Below are positions 1 through 7,232 of a DNA stretch of 54,891 bases, in pieces (the first letter of the stretch is position 1; every line of letters starts with the position of its first letter). Position numbers and translations under genes: made by a program. This stretch comes from a virus: positions 1 to 54,891 of the IMG/VR virus record IMGVR_UViG_3300032173_000007; one strand, given 5' to 3'. The notes beneath the pieces are model-generated. The model had not been told where the DNA came from. It worked only from the letters and a program-made list of their open reading frames with translations, and made no database searches.

Positions 1-127
1 GGCCGAGGTTCGCCTTTATTTTTTGAGACTATGGTTTTCGGTGGGCCTCTTGATGGGGAGCAAGAAAGATACATGACATGGGAAGAAGCAGAAATTGGTC
101 ATAAACGTATGGTGGAGCGGGTGAGGA
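1..127. repeat. Left copy of 127-bp terminal direct repeat (assembly overlap)
   Basis: Bases 1-127 are identical to 54765-54891. A reading frame that starts at 54609 runs through the right copy and, when the copies are merged, continues without interruption to a stop at 139-141. This is what a circular molecule, or a circularly permuted headful-packaged one, looks like after de Bruijn assembly. 127 is a common maximum k-mer, so an assembly overlap is more likely than a biological terminal repeat. Confidence 0.95.
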
Positions 128-141
128 GCTTAAATGAATGA
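1..141 (+). CDS. 3' part of junction-spanning small hypothetical protein
   Basis: This is the 3' part of the gene that starts at 54609; merging the two 127-bp copies gives a 98-aa protein. The frame is open from base 1 (Gly-Arg-Gly-Ser-Pro-Leu-Phe-Phe-Glu) and ends with TGA at 139-141. The sequence includes a GGPLDGE-type segment and a charged C-terminal helix. I do not recognise a family with certainty; it looks like a small globular phage protein. The stop overlaps the ATG of the next gene at 134, suggesting translational coupling. Confidence 0.85.
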   Translation, partial: GRGSPLFFETMVFGGPLDGEQERYMTWEEAEIGHKRMVERVRSLNE

Positions 142-460
142 TGGCATAATTGCTGTTGACAGTAACTATGGCAAAGAGTTTGGTTTTACCCGGGATAAGT
201 TCACTCGGGACAGTTATCTGTGGAAGTTAGGGGATCGCATAATGGTTTCCTTCATTATATCCCGTCATCCGGGGCAAGGCCACCTTTCTGAACTTTTCGC
301 TGCCATTGAGGAGAAAGGTTTCAGGGTGGCAGTGCCGACTCCATCCGCCCATATGCGGCGGATATTAAAACGTAAGGGGTTCGTCCCACACATGGAAACA
401 GGAGATTTAGGATTGGTGGAGATTTGGGAAAAATCATTAGGGAAATTGAAAAGGAAGTGA
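134..460 (+). CDS. GNAT-like N-acetyltransferase fold protein
   Basis: The 108-aa product has the outline of the C-terminal half of a GNAT acetyltransferase. A strand (IMVSFIISRHPGQGHLSELF, about residues 36-56) carries the RxxGxG-like acetyl-CoA loop and is followed by a helix. A strand-helix-strand ending in LKRKGFVPH (about residues 75-90) resembles the usual 'ekxGF' element. GNATs transfer acetyl groups from acetyl-CoA; the substrate here is unknown. The protein is shorter than a full GNAT (about 140-160 aa), so it may be minimal or inactive. Its ATG overlaps the preceding stop. A second GNAT-like gene lies in the virion block at 21377. Confidence 0.6.
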   Translation: MNDGIIAVDSNYGKEFGFTRDKFTRDSYLWKLGDRIMVSFIISRHPGQGHLSELFAAIEEKGFRVAVPTPSAHMRRILKRKGFVPHMETGDLGLVEIWEKSLGKLKRK

Positions 461-465
461 AACCG

Positions 466-696
466 ATGGCCAGCATTTTAGCGAAAGAAAAAGCAGCACA
501 GGCATGGTGTCAACCTTCTACTCAACATCTTGAAATGATTCCTGAATTGGCTGAAGTCTTTGCAGAGGTTTTGGATGAAGTATGGTCTAAACCTTGGCTC
601 AAAAATGCCACAACACGGGAACTTCTGGATGAACTGGAGGCACGCATCAAGTTAGATGACAACTTAGAAAACAAGAATACCTGGAGTGAAATTTGA
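466..696 (+). CDS. Hypothetical acidic helical protein
   Basis: The 76-aa product starts at ATG 466 rather than at an upstream in-frame ATG (424), because an AAGGAAG Shine-Dalgarno sequence lies 8 bases before 466. It is rich in Glu, Leu and Ala, with helices such as IPELAEVFAEVLDEVW and TRELLDELEARI. No family is recognised. It sits in a tight run of small plus-strand genes. Confidence 0.7.
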   Translation: MASILAKEKAAQAWCQPSTQHLEMIPELAEVFAEVLDEVWSKPWLKNATTRELLDELEARIKLDDNLENKNTWSEI

Positions 697-715
697 ACAT
701 CAAGGAGAACAAATC

Positions 716-1243
716 ATGTGCAGCGAATGCAAAAATAATAGGCAAATAGTTAATGAAATAAGATGTGGAACTTGTAGATCATTTAGAGCGCGTGGAACAA
801 TGCGTGCAACATGTTCTTATCCTGCTGGCTCATGGGGATTCTGTGTTCGATTCCCCCCTTCAGGCCGACACACTCGCGAGACTTGGATATCAGAACATGG
901 TTATTGTGATGAATGGCAAGAAGGGCAGCATAGAAACAAAAGAGAGGTAAAAATGTTTGAATCTAAGTATCTTGAGGGTTCCTTAGAAGGAGCAAAGGCA
1001 GTAAGTCGCCATATTTGGCAAATGCTGGAGGAAAGGGGGCTTACCTATGGTCAAAAAGCACCAACATCAATGGGTGAGGTTTCCCCACACCACGTATTGT
1101 TATATCTGCAAAAAGTCCTGGACAAATATCAGGTTACGGCGATGGTTGGGGAAAGCGGCAGTAATAGGACTTCTGTGCCCTGCATTGGTCCTGGTCGCTT
1201 TAACACCAATAGCGAATCCCCAGAGGGAACACCTGCTGGATAG
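716..1243 (+). CDS. Cys-rich protein with overlapping 3' end
   Basis: The 175-aa frame starts at ATG 716 behind AAGGAG. The N-terminal ~70 residues look genuine: two zinc-knuckle-like CxxC pairs (CSEC, CGTC), further Cys residues, a TRETWIS segment and YCDEW. This pattern is seen in small metal-binding phage proteins. From about residue 111 the frame runs on top of the transglycosylase-like gene that starts at 1047, a 197-base overlap. The shared stretch is better protein in the other frame. The C-terminal third may be read-through of a gene whose own stop was lost, or the next gene may start later (1245). Confidence 0.55.
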   Translation: MCSECKNNRQIVNEIRCGTCRSFRARGTMRATCSYPAGSWGFCVRFPPSGRHTRETWISEHGYCDEWQEGQHRNKREVKMFESKYLEGSLEGAKAVSRHIWQMLEERGLTYGQKAPTSMGEVSPHHVLLYLQKVLDKYQVTAMVGESGSNRTSVPCIGPGRFNTNSESPEGTPAG

Positions 1244-1622
1244 AATGATGATAGCGGCATCCGCCTATGTTTCGATTCCCTTTGCTAAAGAATACTCAAT
1301 CTGGATTATTGATGCTGCTCAAAAGTGGGGGATTAACCCCTGTCTCCTGATGGCTCTGTATATCACCGAAAGTGAGCTCAATCACCGAGCGGTGGGGCCG
1401 GTGGGAAGGGACGGGCATAGATATAAAGGAATTGCCCAGGTGCCGGAGATGATGCCCGCCAGAGACAGCATTGAGAAGGGGGCACGGATTCTCCGTGAAA
1501 AGATGAGAGAGAGCAGAACAGAGGCAGAGGCGGTCTCTAAATACAAAGGTTATTGCGGGAAGATAAATTGGAAGGTAAAGGAAGTATTGAATTTAAGGAA
1601 AAGGTTGGAAGAGAGGATTTAA
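1047..1622 (+). CDS. Membrane-anchored lytic transglycosylase-like protein
   Basis: The 191-aa product has an N-terminal zinc-finger-like patch (HQHQW then YCYIC), one transmembrane segment (about residues 36-56) and a lysozyme-like SLT domain. In that domain WIIDAAQKWGINPCLLMALY is followed by TESELN, which carries the candidate catalytic Glu, then a GxxGxxQ-like segment (KGIAQVP). SLT enzymes cleave peptidoglycan glycan strands. In a phage this could be an endolysin or a local wall-opening enzyme. The start at 1047 has a GGAGGAAAGGGG sequence upstream; an alternative ATG at 1245, directly after the preceding frame's stop, would remove the membrane segment. Confidence 0.65.
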   Translation: MVKKHQHQWVRFPHTTYCYICKKSWTNIRLRRWLGKAAVIGLLCPALVLVALTPIANPQREHLLDRMMIAASAYVSIPFAKEYSIWIIDAAQKWGINPCLLMALYITESELNHRAVGPVGRDGHRYKGIAQVPEMMPARDSIEKGARILREKMRESRTEAEAVSKYKGYCGKINWKVKEVLNLRKRLEERI

Positions 1623-2980
1623 TGGGAGAAATGAGAAATATCATTCTCCAAGGCCATATTTTGGAGGAACTGGCAAAGATATCAGATGAGTCAATCCATT
1701 GTTGCGTTACCTCCCCGCCATACTTTGGTTTGAGGGATTACGGGTTGGAGCCGCAAATATGGGATGAGGGGGATGGATGCGGACATGAATGGGAAGATTG
1801 CCGAATTGTATCAAATTCTGGTGGTGGATGGAATAATCCCGAAACACGGGGTAATTATCCGACAATGCGCCTGAAAAATCCCGAAAAAGAAAATAAATCA
1901 ATGGTGAGCCAAGGTTCTTTCTGTAAACTTTGCGGGGCTTGGCGTGGCTCCTTGGGCCTTGAACCGACACCTGAGCTCTATGTCAAACACATGGTGGAGA
2001 TATTCCGAGAGGTGCGAAGGGCGCTGAGGAAGGACGGCACGTTGTGGCTGAACCTTGGCTCATGCTATGCAGGAAGTGGAAGTCCCGGGGGGGATTTTCG
2101 CAATGGCAAAGGTGGAGATACTTACTTGCGTCCATATAATAGAATGCCTTCTGGTTTTAAGCCGAAAGACCTTATCCCCATTCCTTGGATGGTTGCGATG
2201 GCGCTTCAAGCCAATGGTTGGTATCTCCGCTCTGATATAATTTGGTCGAAGCCTAATCCGATGCCCGAGAGTGTAACAGACAGGCCCACAACGAGTCATG
2301 AGTATATTTTCTTACTGGCAAAAAGCAGACATTACTATTATGATCAGGAGGCGGTGAGGAAACCTAACACTTCGGCGACAGTTGAACGGGCGGAATATCA
2401 TTGGTGTAACCCAGGCACAAAAGCATCTACGTATCAGGAATTGAAAGGCATCAACAGGGATGAACCATATCCCATAAATCCTGCGGGCCGCAATCTCCGT
2501 TCCGTCTGGACTTTCGCCACACAAAATTTTCCCGAGGCCCACTTTGCCACCTTTCCGGAGGAATTGGCCCGCCGTTGCATTTTGGCAGGAACTTCAGCCA
2601 AGGGATGCTGCCCGAAATGCGGGGCGGGGTGGAAGAGGATCGTAGAAAAACAAAATCCGGGGCATACAGGTAAAACCGAATCCATATATCCCGAAGAGAC
2701 AAAGGCGAAGCGCCTTGCCCTATTACGACAAGCCGCGCGGGAAAATGGAGAAGAATATGTTAATCGGTCCACCACTCTTGGCTTTTTCCCCTCCTGCTCT
2801 TGTAATGTTGGCCCTCCTATCCCTTGCATAGTCCTCGATCCTTTCCTTGGCAGTGGAACCACCGCCAAAGTTGCCCGTGATCTCTGCCGCGACTATATCG
2901 GGATTGAACTAAAGAAAGAGTATATTGAAATAGCCGAGCGACGGATTGCCACGGCAAGGCCACAGATGGAGATTTTATAA
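1622..2980 (+). CDS. Site-specific DNA methyltransferase (N4/N6 amino-methyltransferase)
   Basis: The 452-aa enzyme has the circularly permuted (beta-class) order: catalytic motif IV TSPPYFGLRDYG at about residues 30-41, then the AdoMet-binding motif DPFLGSGTT near residue 406, then a DYIGIELKKEYIEIAERRI tail. It methylates an exocyclic amino group of adenine or cytosine in DNA. Two inserted Cys pairs (CKLCGAW and CPKCGAGW) probably bind zinc. No cognate restriction enzyme is seen, so it is probably an orphan methylase that protects phage DNA from host restriction. The start at 1622 overlaps the upstream stop as TAATG. Confidence 0.93.
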   Translation: MGEMRNIILQGHILEELAKISDESIHCCVTSPPYFGLRDYGLEPQIWDEGDGCGHEWEDCRIVSNSGGGWNNPETRGNYPTMRLKNPEKENKSMVSQGSFCKLCGAWRGSLGLEPTPELYVKHMVEIFREVRRALRKDGTLWLNLGSCYAGSGSPGGDFRNGKGGDTYLRPYNRMPSGFKPKDLIPIPWMVAMALQANGWYLRSDIIWSKPNPMPESVTDRPTTSHEYIFLLAKSRHYYYDQEAVRKPNTSATVERAEYHWCNPGTKASTYQELKGINRDEPYPINPAGRNLRSVWTFATQNFPEAHFATFPEELARRCILAGTSAKGCCPKCGAGWKRIVEKQNPGHTGKTESIYPEETKAKRLALLRQAARENGEEYVNRSTTLGFFPSCSCNVGPPIPCIVLDPFLGSGTTAKVARDLCRDYIGIELKKEYIEIAERRIATARPQMEIL

Positions 2981-2992
2981 AGGAGACAAGAG

Positions 2993-3109
2993 ATGAAATG
3001 GGATAGAATCGCAAAAGGGCACTATTATAGTCCAATTGTATTCCTAACCCTGCGGGCGGCTAAGGAAGCAGCTGAAAGAAAATCTCAATGGAGCCCTTTT
3101 AATGTCTAA
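2993..3109 (+). CDS. Small hypothetical protein (38 aa)
   Basis: This short frame has AAAGGAGA 7 bases before ATG 2993 and ends TAA at 3107-3109, overlapping the next ATG (3102) by 8 bases. The product contains an SPIVFLTLRAAKEAAERK helix. No family is recognised; the strong ribosome-binding site and exact tiling between neighbours are the evidence. Confidence 0.6.
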   Translation: MKWDRIAKGHYYSPIVFLTLRAAKEAAERKSQWSPFNV

Positions 3110-3494
3110 GGGACTCTCTCCTACTCAACGCACCCTCCGGGCCCTCCGAGAACGTGGCCTCGTCTGTGCTATCGTTGAGCGATGGAATCCTTTCGGCGGC
3201 CCTATGCGTCCCGATGGATCCGGCAGGGTCGGCAGGCGCAACGACCTATTCGGCATCTTGGATATTATCGCCTTGGACCCCGAGCGTGGCGTGGTAGGCA
3301 TTCAGTCCTGCGGCGGCAATTTTGCCGCTCATCTGCGGAAGATGCAAGAAGAGATGGCGCAGGAAGTTAGCGATTGGCTGAGGACGCCGGGAACAGTATT
3401 GGAACTCTGGGCTTGGCGAAAAATTAAGAAAGCAAGGGGCGGCAAGGCCATGATTTGGGAACCAAGAATCTATTTGTTCCCAAAAACGACTTGA
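3102..3494 (+). CDS. PD-(D/E)XK nuclease-like / Holliday-junction-resolvase-like protein
   Basis: The 130-aa product has the layout of small restriction-fold nucleases. An N-terminal helix (TLRALRERGLVCAIVERWNP) is followed by DLFGILDIIALDPERGVVGIQS and a helix HLRKMQEEM, which fits D...(D/E)xK with Gln at the E position and no clear Lys. A strand LELWAWRKI lies further on. Many phages carry such a protein near the methylase and recombination genes. Loss of a canonical ExK makes activity uncertain; the fold assignment is inference from pattern. Confidence 0.6.
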   Translation: MSKGLSPTQRTLRALRERGLVCAIVERWNPFGGPMRPDGSGRVGRRNDLFGILDIIALDPERGVVGIQSCGGNFAAHLRKMQEEMAQEVSDWLRTPGTVLELWAWRKIKKARGGKAMIWEPRIYLFPKTT

Positions 3495-3523
3495 GTTGGT
3501 TTGATCCAATAAGGAGGCGTGAA

Positions 3524-3733
3524 ATGAGTATTGTTTCTGAACTCCTCCGGGAGATGACAAGTATGTCAGGATATCAGTGTCTGGATTGTGGTCAGTGGGT
3601 TTACCCCGGCGTTACTCATTTTTGTCCACAGCCACCTGTTCGATATGAATATGTAAAAAGTATTGATGAGCAGTTACTATCTGTGTTGGAACGAATTGCG
3701 AAGGCGTTGGAGTTACTGTGCGAAAAGAGGTAA
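3524..3733 (+). CDS. Small zinc-binding protein
   Basis: The 69-aa product starts at ATG 3524 behind AAGGAGG. It carries YQCLDCGQWVYPGVTHFC, a CxxC...HxC metal-binding pattern, followed by a helix (SIDEQLLSVLERIAKALELL). No named family is recognised. It is one of several Cys-rich small proteins in this operon. Confidence 0.75.
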   Translation: MSIVSELLREMTSMSGYQCLDCGQWVYPGVTHFCPQPPVRYEYVKSIDEQLLSVLERIAKALELLCEKR

Positions 3734-3753
3734 GTATCTAAGGCTGGCGGCGT

Positions 3754-3788
3754 CTTGTCAGGTCTCTCAGAGCGCGCCGCCTGACAAG
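3754..3788. repeat. 9-bp inverted repeat between two zinc-finger genes
   Basis: CTTGTCAGG (3754-3762) and CCTGACAAG (3780-3788) are exact inverted repeats separated by 17 bases containing GCGCGC. No run of T follows, so this is not a classical terminator; it may be an operator, a transcript-end hairpin or a processing site. Confidence 0.6.
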
Positions 3789-3810
3789 AAACGGTCGTAA
3801 GGAGGATATT

Positions 3811-4026
3811 ATGAACGACAATCAGCGAATGACTGATCCGCCAGCCTTTATACCTAAAGCGATCTTGCATAATTCTCTCTCCATTCCCTGTCCCGTCTGT
3901 GGACTTCCTAATTATGTGAATGCCCAAGAAGTTATTGTTGAGACGGAAGACTTCAAAAGCTATCGATGTTATTGTTATGCATGTCGCTTAATCTTTGTGC
4001 ATGAGGACTATTCTAAGATTAGTTAA
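3811..4026 (+). CDS. Small zinc-ribbon protein
   Basis: The 71-aa product has a strong AAGGAGG site 8 bases upstream. It has two Cys pairs, CPVC (about residue 27) and CYAC (about residue 56) with RCYCYAC, giving a treble-clef or zinc-ribbon arrangement. Family unknown. It directly precedes an AT-rich methyltransferase gene. Confidence 0.75.
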   Translation: MNDNQRMTDPPAFIPKAILHNSLSIPCPVCGLPNYVNAQEVIVETEDFKSYRCYCYACRLIFVHEDYSKIS

Positions 4027-4038
4027 GGAGTTGAAAAG

Positions 4039-4812
4039 ATGCCCAAGATTAAATTGATACAAGGTGATTGCTTGGAGAAAATGAAAGATATACCTGATAA
4101 GAGTATTGATATGATTCTTTGTGACTTGCCTTATGGAACAACTGCTTGTAAGTGGGATACGATTATACCTTTTGAACCACTATGGGAGCAGTATAAGAGA
4201 ATAATAAAAGACAATGGTGCGATAGTTTTAACAGCTTCACAACCTTTTACCAGTGCTTTGGTGATGAGTAATATCAAGATGTTTAAGTATGAGTGGATAT
4301 GGTTTAAGAACGTTCCGACTGGTATGACACAATCAAGATATTCTCCAATGAAATATCACGAAAGCATATTAGTTTTTTCAAAAAGTCCGATAAAGATATT
4401 TAACAAAATATTTGAAGAAAGGGTTGGAAAGGGAAAAGATTGTTATAATTACGAACATTATTGTGGTGAAAATAATCACGTTAAAATGAAAAAAGTAAAA
4501 GCATTTTATAATGCAAAATTAGTCAATCCAAGTTCTGTTTTACTTTTTAATGTTGCACCAAATAGAAAAGGCAAACTCCACCCCACCCAAAAGCCAGTAG
4601 CCCTGTTTGAATACCTTATCAAAACTTACACCAACGAGGGTGATACTGTTTTAGACAACTGCATGGGCTCAGGAACTGTGGGTGTCGCCTGTAAAAATCT
4701 AAACCGAAACTTTATCGGAATAGAGTTAGAGCCAAAGTATTTCAAAATTGCAGAGAAACGAATAAATGAAAATCTATCTGAAACTACATCTGTCGAATCT
4801 AATGGAATTTAA
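4039..4812 (+). CDS. DNA methyltransferase (adenine-specific type), probably acquired
   Basis: The 257-aa enzyme has motif IV DLPYGTT at about residues 29-35, the TQKPVALFEYLI segment, the AdoMet motif DNCMGSGTVGVAC, and FIGIELEPKYFKIAEKRI near the C-terminus. These are hallmarks of the YhdJ/DNA-methylase N4-N6 family. The gene is visibly more AT-rich (Lys/Asn/Ile codons with A or T) than its neighbours, which suggests recent transfer. AAGGAG precedes the ATG. No partner nuclease is visible, so a role in avoiding host restriction is the simplest inference. Confidence 0.92.
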   Translation: MPKIKLIQGDCLEKMKDIPDKSIDMILCDLPYGTTACKWDTIIPFEPLWEQYKRIIKDNGAIVLTASQPFTSALVMSNIKMFKYEWIWFKNVPTGMTQSRYSPMKYHESILVFSKSPIKIFNKIFEERVGKGKDCYNYEHYCGENNHVKMKKVKAFYNAKLVNPSSVLLFNVAPNRKGKLHPTQKPVALFEYLIKTYTNEGDTVLDNCMGSGTVGVACKNLNRNFIGIELEPKYFKIAEKRINENLSETTSVESNGI

Positions 4813-4833
4813 AAAGGAGGTGATGTGTAGTGT

Positions 4834-4867
4834 ATTGGAATAAAGGCGGTGTCCCGACCATTCCAAT
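4834..4867. repeat. 8-bp inverted repeat in leader of downstream gene
   Basis: ATTGGAAT (4834-4841) and ATTCCAAT (4860-4867) are perfect inverted repeats 18 bases apart, in the 116-base gap after the methyltransferase. An AAGGAGGTGATG just upstream opens only a 7-codon frame. It could be a leader hairpin or a protein-binding site. Confidence 0.5.
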
Positions 4868-4928
4868 TGTGTAGCACCCTAGGGATGCGTGTAGGGGAAA
4901 ACAAGCATTAGCAAAGGAGAAATTGAAA

Positions 4929-5105
4929 ATGTATAATGATTATATTTGCCCAGATTGTGTAAGGTGTGATGTTGAGCATGATTTTTGCACAATTGGCAGA
5001 ATGAGGTATCCCACAGACGGATGTTTTGATTTTGTGCCGAGAAATGAGCCAGACGGAAATAATGCCTTAACCAAGGAATTAAAAGCAATTAAGGAGGGAA
5101 ATTAA
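4929..5105 (+). CDS. Small Cys-rich protein
   Basis: The 58-aa product starts at ATG 4929, 10 bases after AAGGAG; an upstream TTG (4923) is too close to that site. The pattern YICPDCVRCDVEHDFC followed by a C in DGCFDF fits a metal-binding knuckle. Family not recognised. The stop at 5103-5105 abuts the next ATG. Confidence 0.7.
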   Translation: MYNDYICPDCVRCDVEHDFCTIGRMRYPTDGCFDFVPRNEPDGNNALTKELKAIKEGN

Positions 5106-5249
5106 ATGGAAGAGACTATCTGGCGGTTTATCCTACTTTCCTTGCTCACTGGCATTGTGAGCGGCCTGATTGCGGCGGTGGGAATACTGGCGCTTACAAT
5201 GGAGAAACCCAGAAGAAGACGGGGGAAGGTCAAAAGGGAGATGCTATGA
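5106..5249 (+). CDS. Small single-pass membrane protein (47 aa)
   Basis: This frame begins at ATG 5106 directly after the previous stop, with AAGGAGG upstream, and ends TGA at 5247-5249, overlapping the next ATG (ATGA). It encodes one hydrophobic helix (about residues 8-31) followed by a very basic tail (KPRRRRGKVKRE), giving N-out/C-in topology by the positive-inside rule. It could act in the membrane or in lysis; the function is unknown. Confidence 0.75.
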   Translation: MEETIWRFILLSLLTGIVSGLIAAVGILALTMEKPRRRRGKVKREML

Positions 5250-5641
5250 TTAAGATTAGTGATAAGCAAATGCTGACTGAGTCGATGGAGAGAATCGACT
5301 TACTCCAAAGGCATATTGAGGCGGTTGAAAGCGCTACGTCTTACCTGAGTCGTCTTAGACAAACCGTGCCTGTGGGGGTCGATTCTTTGCGCCAAGCATT
5401 GATCGAAGAGGAACTTAAAGAGTGGCGTAATCTATTCTTGTGGGGATTGGTAGTTGACCAAGATACCAGAGATCGAGTCAAGGCAGCAGCACATGATCGT
5501 TTCTTAAGGGATGAAATTGATGTAGGGCATTGGTTGAATCGTGGTAACAGCCCTGGTTCTTGGCTTGTTGCCGATGAAGAAAAGTTTCGGGCTATGGCAA
5601 GAAAGAAATTTGCGCCAATCGATAAAGGAAAGGGGAAATGA
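5246..5641 (+). CDS. Hypothetical protein
   Basis: The 131-aa, mainly helical product is translationally coupled to the upstream membrane peptide by an ATGA overlap. It starts with a coiled-coil-like stretch (about residues 8-40), has EEELKEWRNLFLWG in the middle and ends with a basic tail. No family is recognised. Confidence 0.75.
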   Translation: MIKISDKQMLTESMERIDLLQRHIEAVESATSYLSRLRQTVPVGVDSLRQALIEEELKEWRNLFLWGLVVDQDTRDRVKAAAHDRFLRDEIDVGHWLNRGNSPGSWLVADEEKFRAMARKKFAPIDKGKGK

Positions 5642-5647
5642 GAAATA

Positions 5648-5863
5648 ATGGATGATAATTTAACAATTGGTGTAGGGTGTTCAAGGTGTGGTTCCACTTT
5701 ACCAAACGCTCATTATCCTTATTGCCCAGAATTACAGTCAAAAAGTCAAGGGCCTTATGGTTGGATATGCCCGCTATGCGGGCGTAGTAACTCGCCCTTT
5801 TTGATGGTATGCCCATGTTATCAGCCGAAGTCATACGGGGTCCCCACAACTACCGGAGGATAA
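5648..5863 (+). CDS. Double zinc-ribbon small protein
   Basis: The 71-aa product contains CSRCG, then C in YCPEL, then CPLCGR and CPCYQ, which suggests two zinc knuckles. A ribosome-binding site is weak (GGGGAAATGAGAAATA). Family unknown. It is part of a cluster of small metal-binding proteins between 3.5 and 5.9 kb. Confidence 0.7.
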   Translation: MDDNLTIGVGCSRCGSTLPNAHYPYCPELQSKSQGPYGWICPLCGRSNSPFLMVCPCYQPKSYGVPTTTGG

Positions 5864-5864
5864 A

Positions 5865-5999
5865 ATGAAAAGTTCTACGCTTTGGTTTATTGTTGGTGCA
5901 TCATGGTTTTTAAGCGTTGCTATAAGGATGCTAACAAAACAATGGAGCACGGTGCTAACAGATCTTATGATAGCAATAATATTGTTTTGGATTGCTTAG
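5865..5999 (+). CDS. Small membrane protein (44 aa)
   Basis: ATG 5865 follows GGAGGATAAA. The product has two hydrophobic stretches (about residues 5-20 and 30-44) separated by a short polar loop, consistent with a hairpin membrane peptide. Stop TAG 5997-5999 abuts the next ATG at 6001. No family is recognised. Confidence 0.65.
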   Translation: MKSSTLWFIVGASWFLSVAIRMLTKQWSTVLTDLMIAIILFWIA

Positions 6000-6000
6000 C

Positions 6001-6108
6001 ATGAATGCTAATCTTGCCCCTATCTGTGGTATCTTTCGTGGTATGCTTTGGGGATTGGCCTTGTGGGTGGTGATTGCGTTCGTGGTCGTAATGCTATTAT
6101 GTAGATGA
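6001..6108 (+). CDS. Small membrane protein (35 aa), last plus-strand gene
   Basis: The frame starts at ATG 6001 and ends TGA 6106-6108. The product has one strong transmembrane helix (about residues 14-34). It is the last gene of the plus-strand operon; the convergent late operon ends only 17 bases away at 6126, and no T-rich terminator is visible between them. Confidence 0.55.
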   Translation: MNANLAPICGIFRGMLWGLALWVVIAFVVVMLLCR

Positions 6109-6125
6109 AAGGGAAACGATAGCAG

Positions 6126-6521
6126 TTAGGCTTTCTTAATTTCCAACCTGAACTCATTCACATTTCGTGTCCGTTCCAAAAATTCCGAGAATGCCTTCCC
6201 GCTTGCCAGAACAGCCACCTTGCCTTCCAGTGATTCATATTGTTCCCCCAAGATTATGCATCCGTGGCTGTCTTCCATGATGTTTCCCTTGTGGAAAAGA
6301 ATCGCTGTCCGCCCCGGCACATTGGTAACTTCAAAGGTGTCCCCAAATTTGGGGGAGTTGACCCGCCTGCAAATATATTGCCCAGTCGGGATGCAGCTCT
6401 CGCCTCTCTTGTTGTCAAGCCACGGCCTTTCTACTGTCAGACAAAACGGGGTCCCCTCGTCCAGAAGGACGCCAAATGTCCCGTCTTTGTGCTGAGGCAA
6501 ACGAATCAAAGTTAGGTTCAT
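6126..6521 (-). CDS. DUF5675 family protein (lysis-associated)
   Basis: The 131-aa product matches the DUF5675 pattern: TVERPWLDNKRGESCIPTGQY, then RRVNSPKFGDTFEV, then a core ending with HKGN...DSHGCIILG. The SHGC motif resembles the catalytic signature of L,D-transpeptidases (SxGC). Members lie in phage lysis or tail modules and are thought to act on cell-wall peptides, though a defined reaction is not known to me. The start overlaps the upstream gene (ATGA). It is the last gene of the late operon. Confidence 0.85.
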   Translation of the reverse strand: MNLTLIRLPQHKDGTFGVLLDEGTPFCLTVERPWLDNKRGESCIPTGQYICRRVNSPKFGDTFEVTNVPGRTAILFHKGNIMEDSHGCIILGEQYESLEGKVAVLASGKAFSEFLERTRNVNEFRLEIKKA

Positions 6522-6895
6522 GCTGTTCTCTCCTGTTTATATGCAATGATTCCCTTCAAATGCCAGGGATATTCAGCATTCCGATCATAGTTATCAGGTA
6601 GCCAGAAGCAGCAAAGGCAGCGGGTCATTTCGCTTGACCGGTATAGAAAGACCGTGGCATAGATATATGTCCCTTTCGCTGGCTCAATCCACATCTCCCG
6701 GAAGATAATCAAGTCATAGACCTCAAACTCTGCTTCTGCCTCCTCCCGCCATTCCGAATTAACATAGTTCTCCACCATATCCCGCATCCGATCTGTCCGA
6801 GGACGGTCGGAGGCAAGGGAGAATGAGCAAAGGAGGAGGATTGCCAGAAAAACGGTCAGAGTTGCCCCTAAAATGCTCGATCGTCTCTTGAGCAT
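6518..6895 (-). CDS. Secreted hypothetical protein with signal peptide
   Basis: The 125-aa product starts with a basic n-region, a hydrophobic core (about residues 10-25) and an SLAS-D cleavage-like site, so it is probably exported. The Cys in the core is preceded by Leu-Leu-Leu, not a good lipobox. The mature part is acidic with a CLCC cluster. Its place beside DUF5675 and a holin-like gene suggests a periplasmic lysis or superinfection role (inference). Confidence 0.75.
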   Translation of the reverse strand: MLKRRSSILGATLTVFLAILLLCSFSLASDRPRTDRMRDMVENYVNSEWREEAEAEFEVYDLIIFREMWIEPAKGTYIYATVFLYRSSEMTRCLCCFWLPDNYDRNAEYPWHLKGIIAYKQERTA

Positions 6896-6899
6896 ACTC

Positions 6900-7109
6900 T
6901 TACCTATCCCTTCCCCAGAATGGAATCAGATGTTGGCAGCAATGCGGGCAGATTTCATCCTCCACACTCACCGGTTGCCGGCAATTCGGGCAGAGAACAT
7001 CGGCCCGGCGGGGAGGCAGATAACTCCACCCGCACTCGCATACTTTCACTGAGACAGGATTATTCTTCCCACATTTCCCGCATTTGTAAATCCAACCATT
7101 GACTTCCAT
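6900..7109 (-). CDS. Zinc-ribbon protein
   Basis: The 69-aa product contains two consecutive zinc ribbons: YKCGKCGK...VCECGW and VLCPNCRQ...ICPHCCQH. It resembles the double-zinc-ribbon modules found in many small prokaryotic proteins. It sits between a tiny zinc protein and the exported protein in the lysis block; function unknown. Confidence 0.8.
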   Translation of the reverse strand: MEVNGWIYKCGKCGKNNPVSVKVCECGWSYLPPRRADVLCPNCRQPVSVEDEICPHCCQHLIPFWGRDR

Positions 7110-7115
7110 AGCAAC

Positions 7116-7217
7116 CTATCCGCAATCTGACCATCCACATGATCGGCAATAACAACATCCTCCTTCATAGACCAAGGAAGAACTACCACAGTCCGGGCAA
7201 CAGCCATGCCAAGCCAT
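7116..7217 (-). CDS. Tiny zinc-finger protein (33 aa)
   Basis: A GAAAGGAATT site precedes ATG 7217 on the minus strand. The product reads CCPDCG...CCYCRSCGWSDCG, a classic two-knuckle zinc ribbon of minimal size. A different, longer minus frame over the same bases lacks these features and is a shadow. Confidence 0.75.
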   Translation of the reverse strand: MAWHGCCPDCGSSSLVYEGGCCYCRSCGWSDCG

Positions 7218-7232
7218 AGGAATTCCTTTCTA

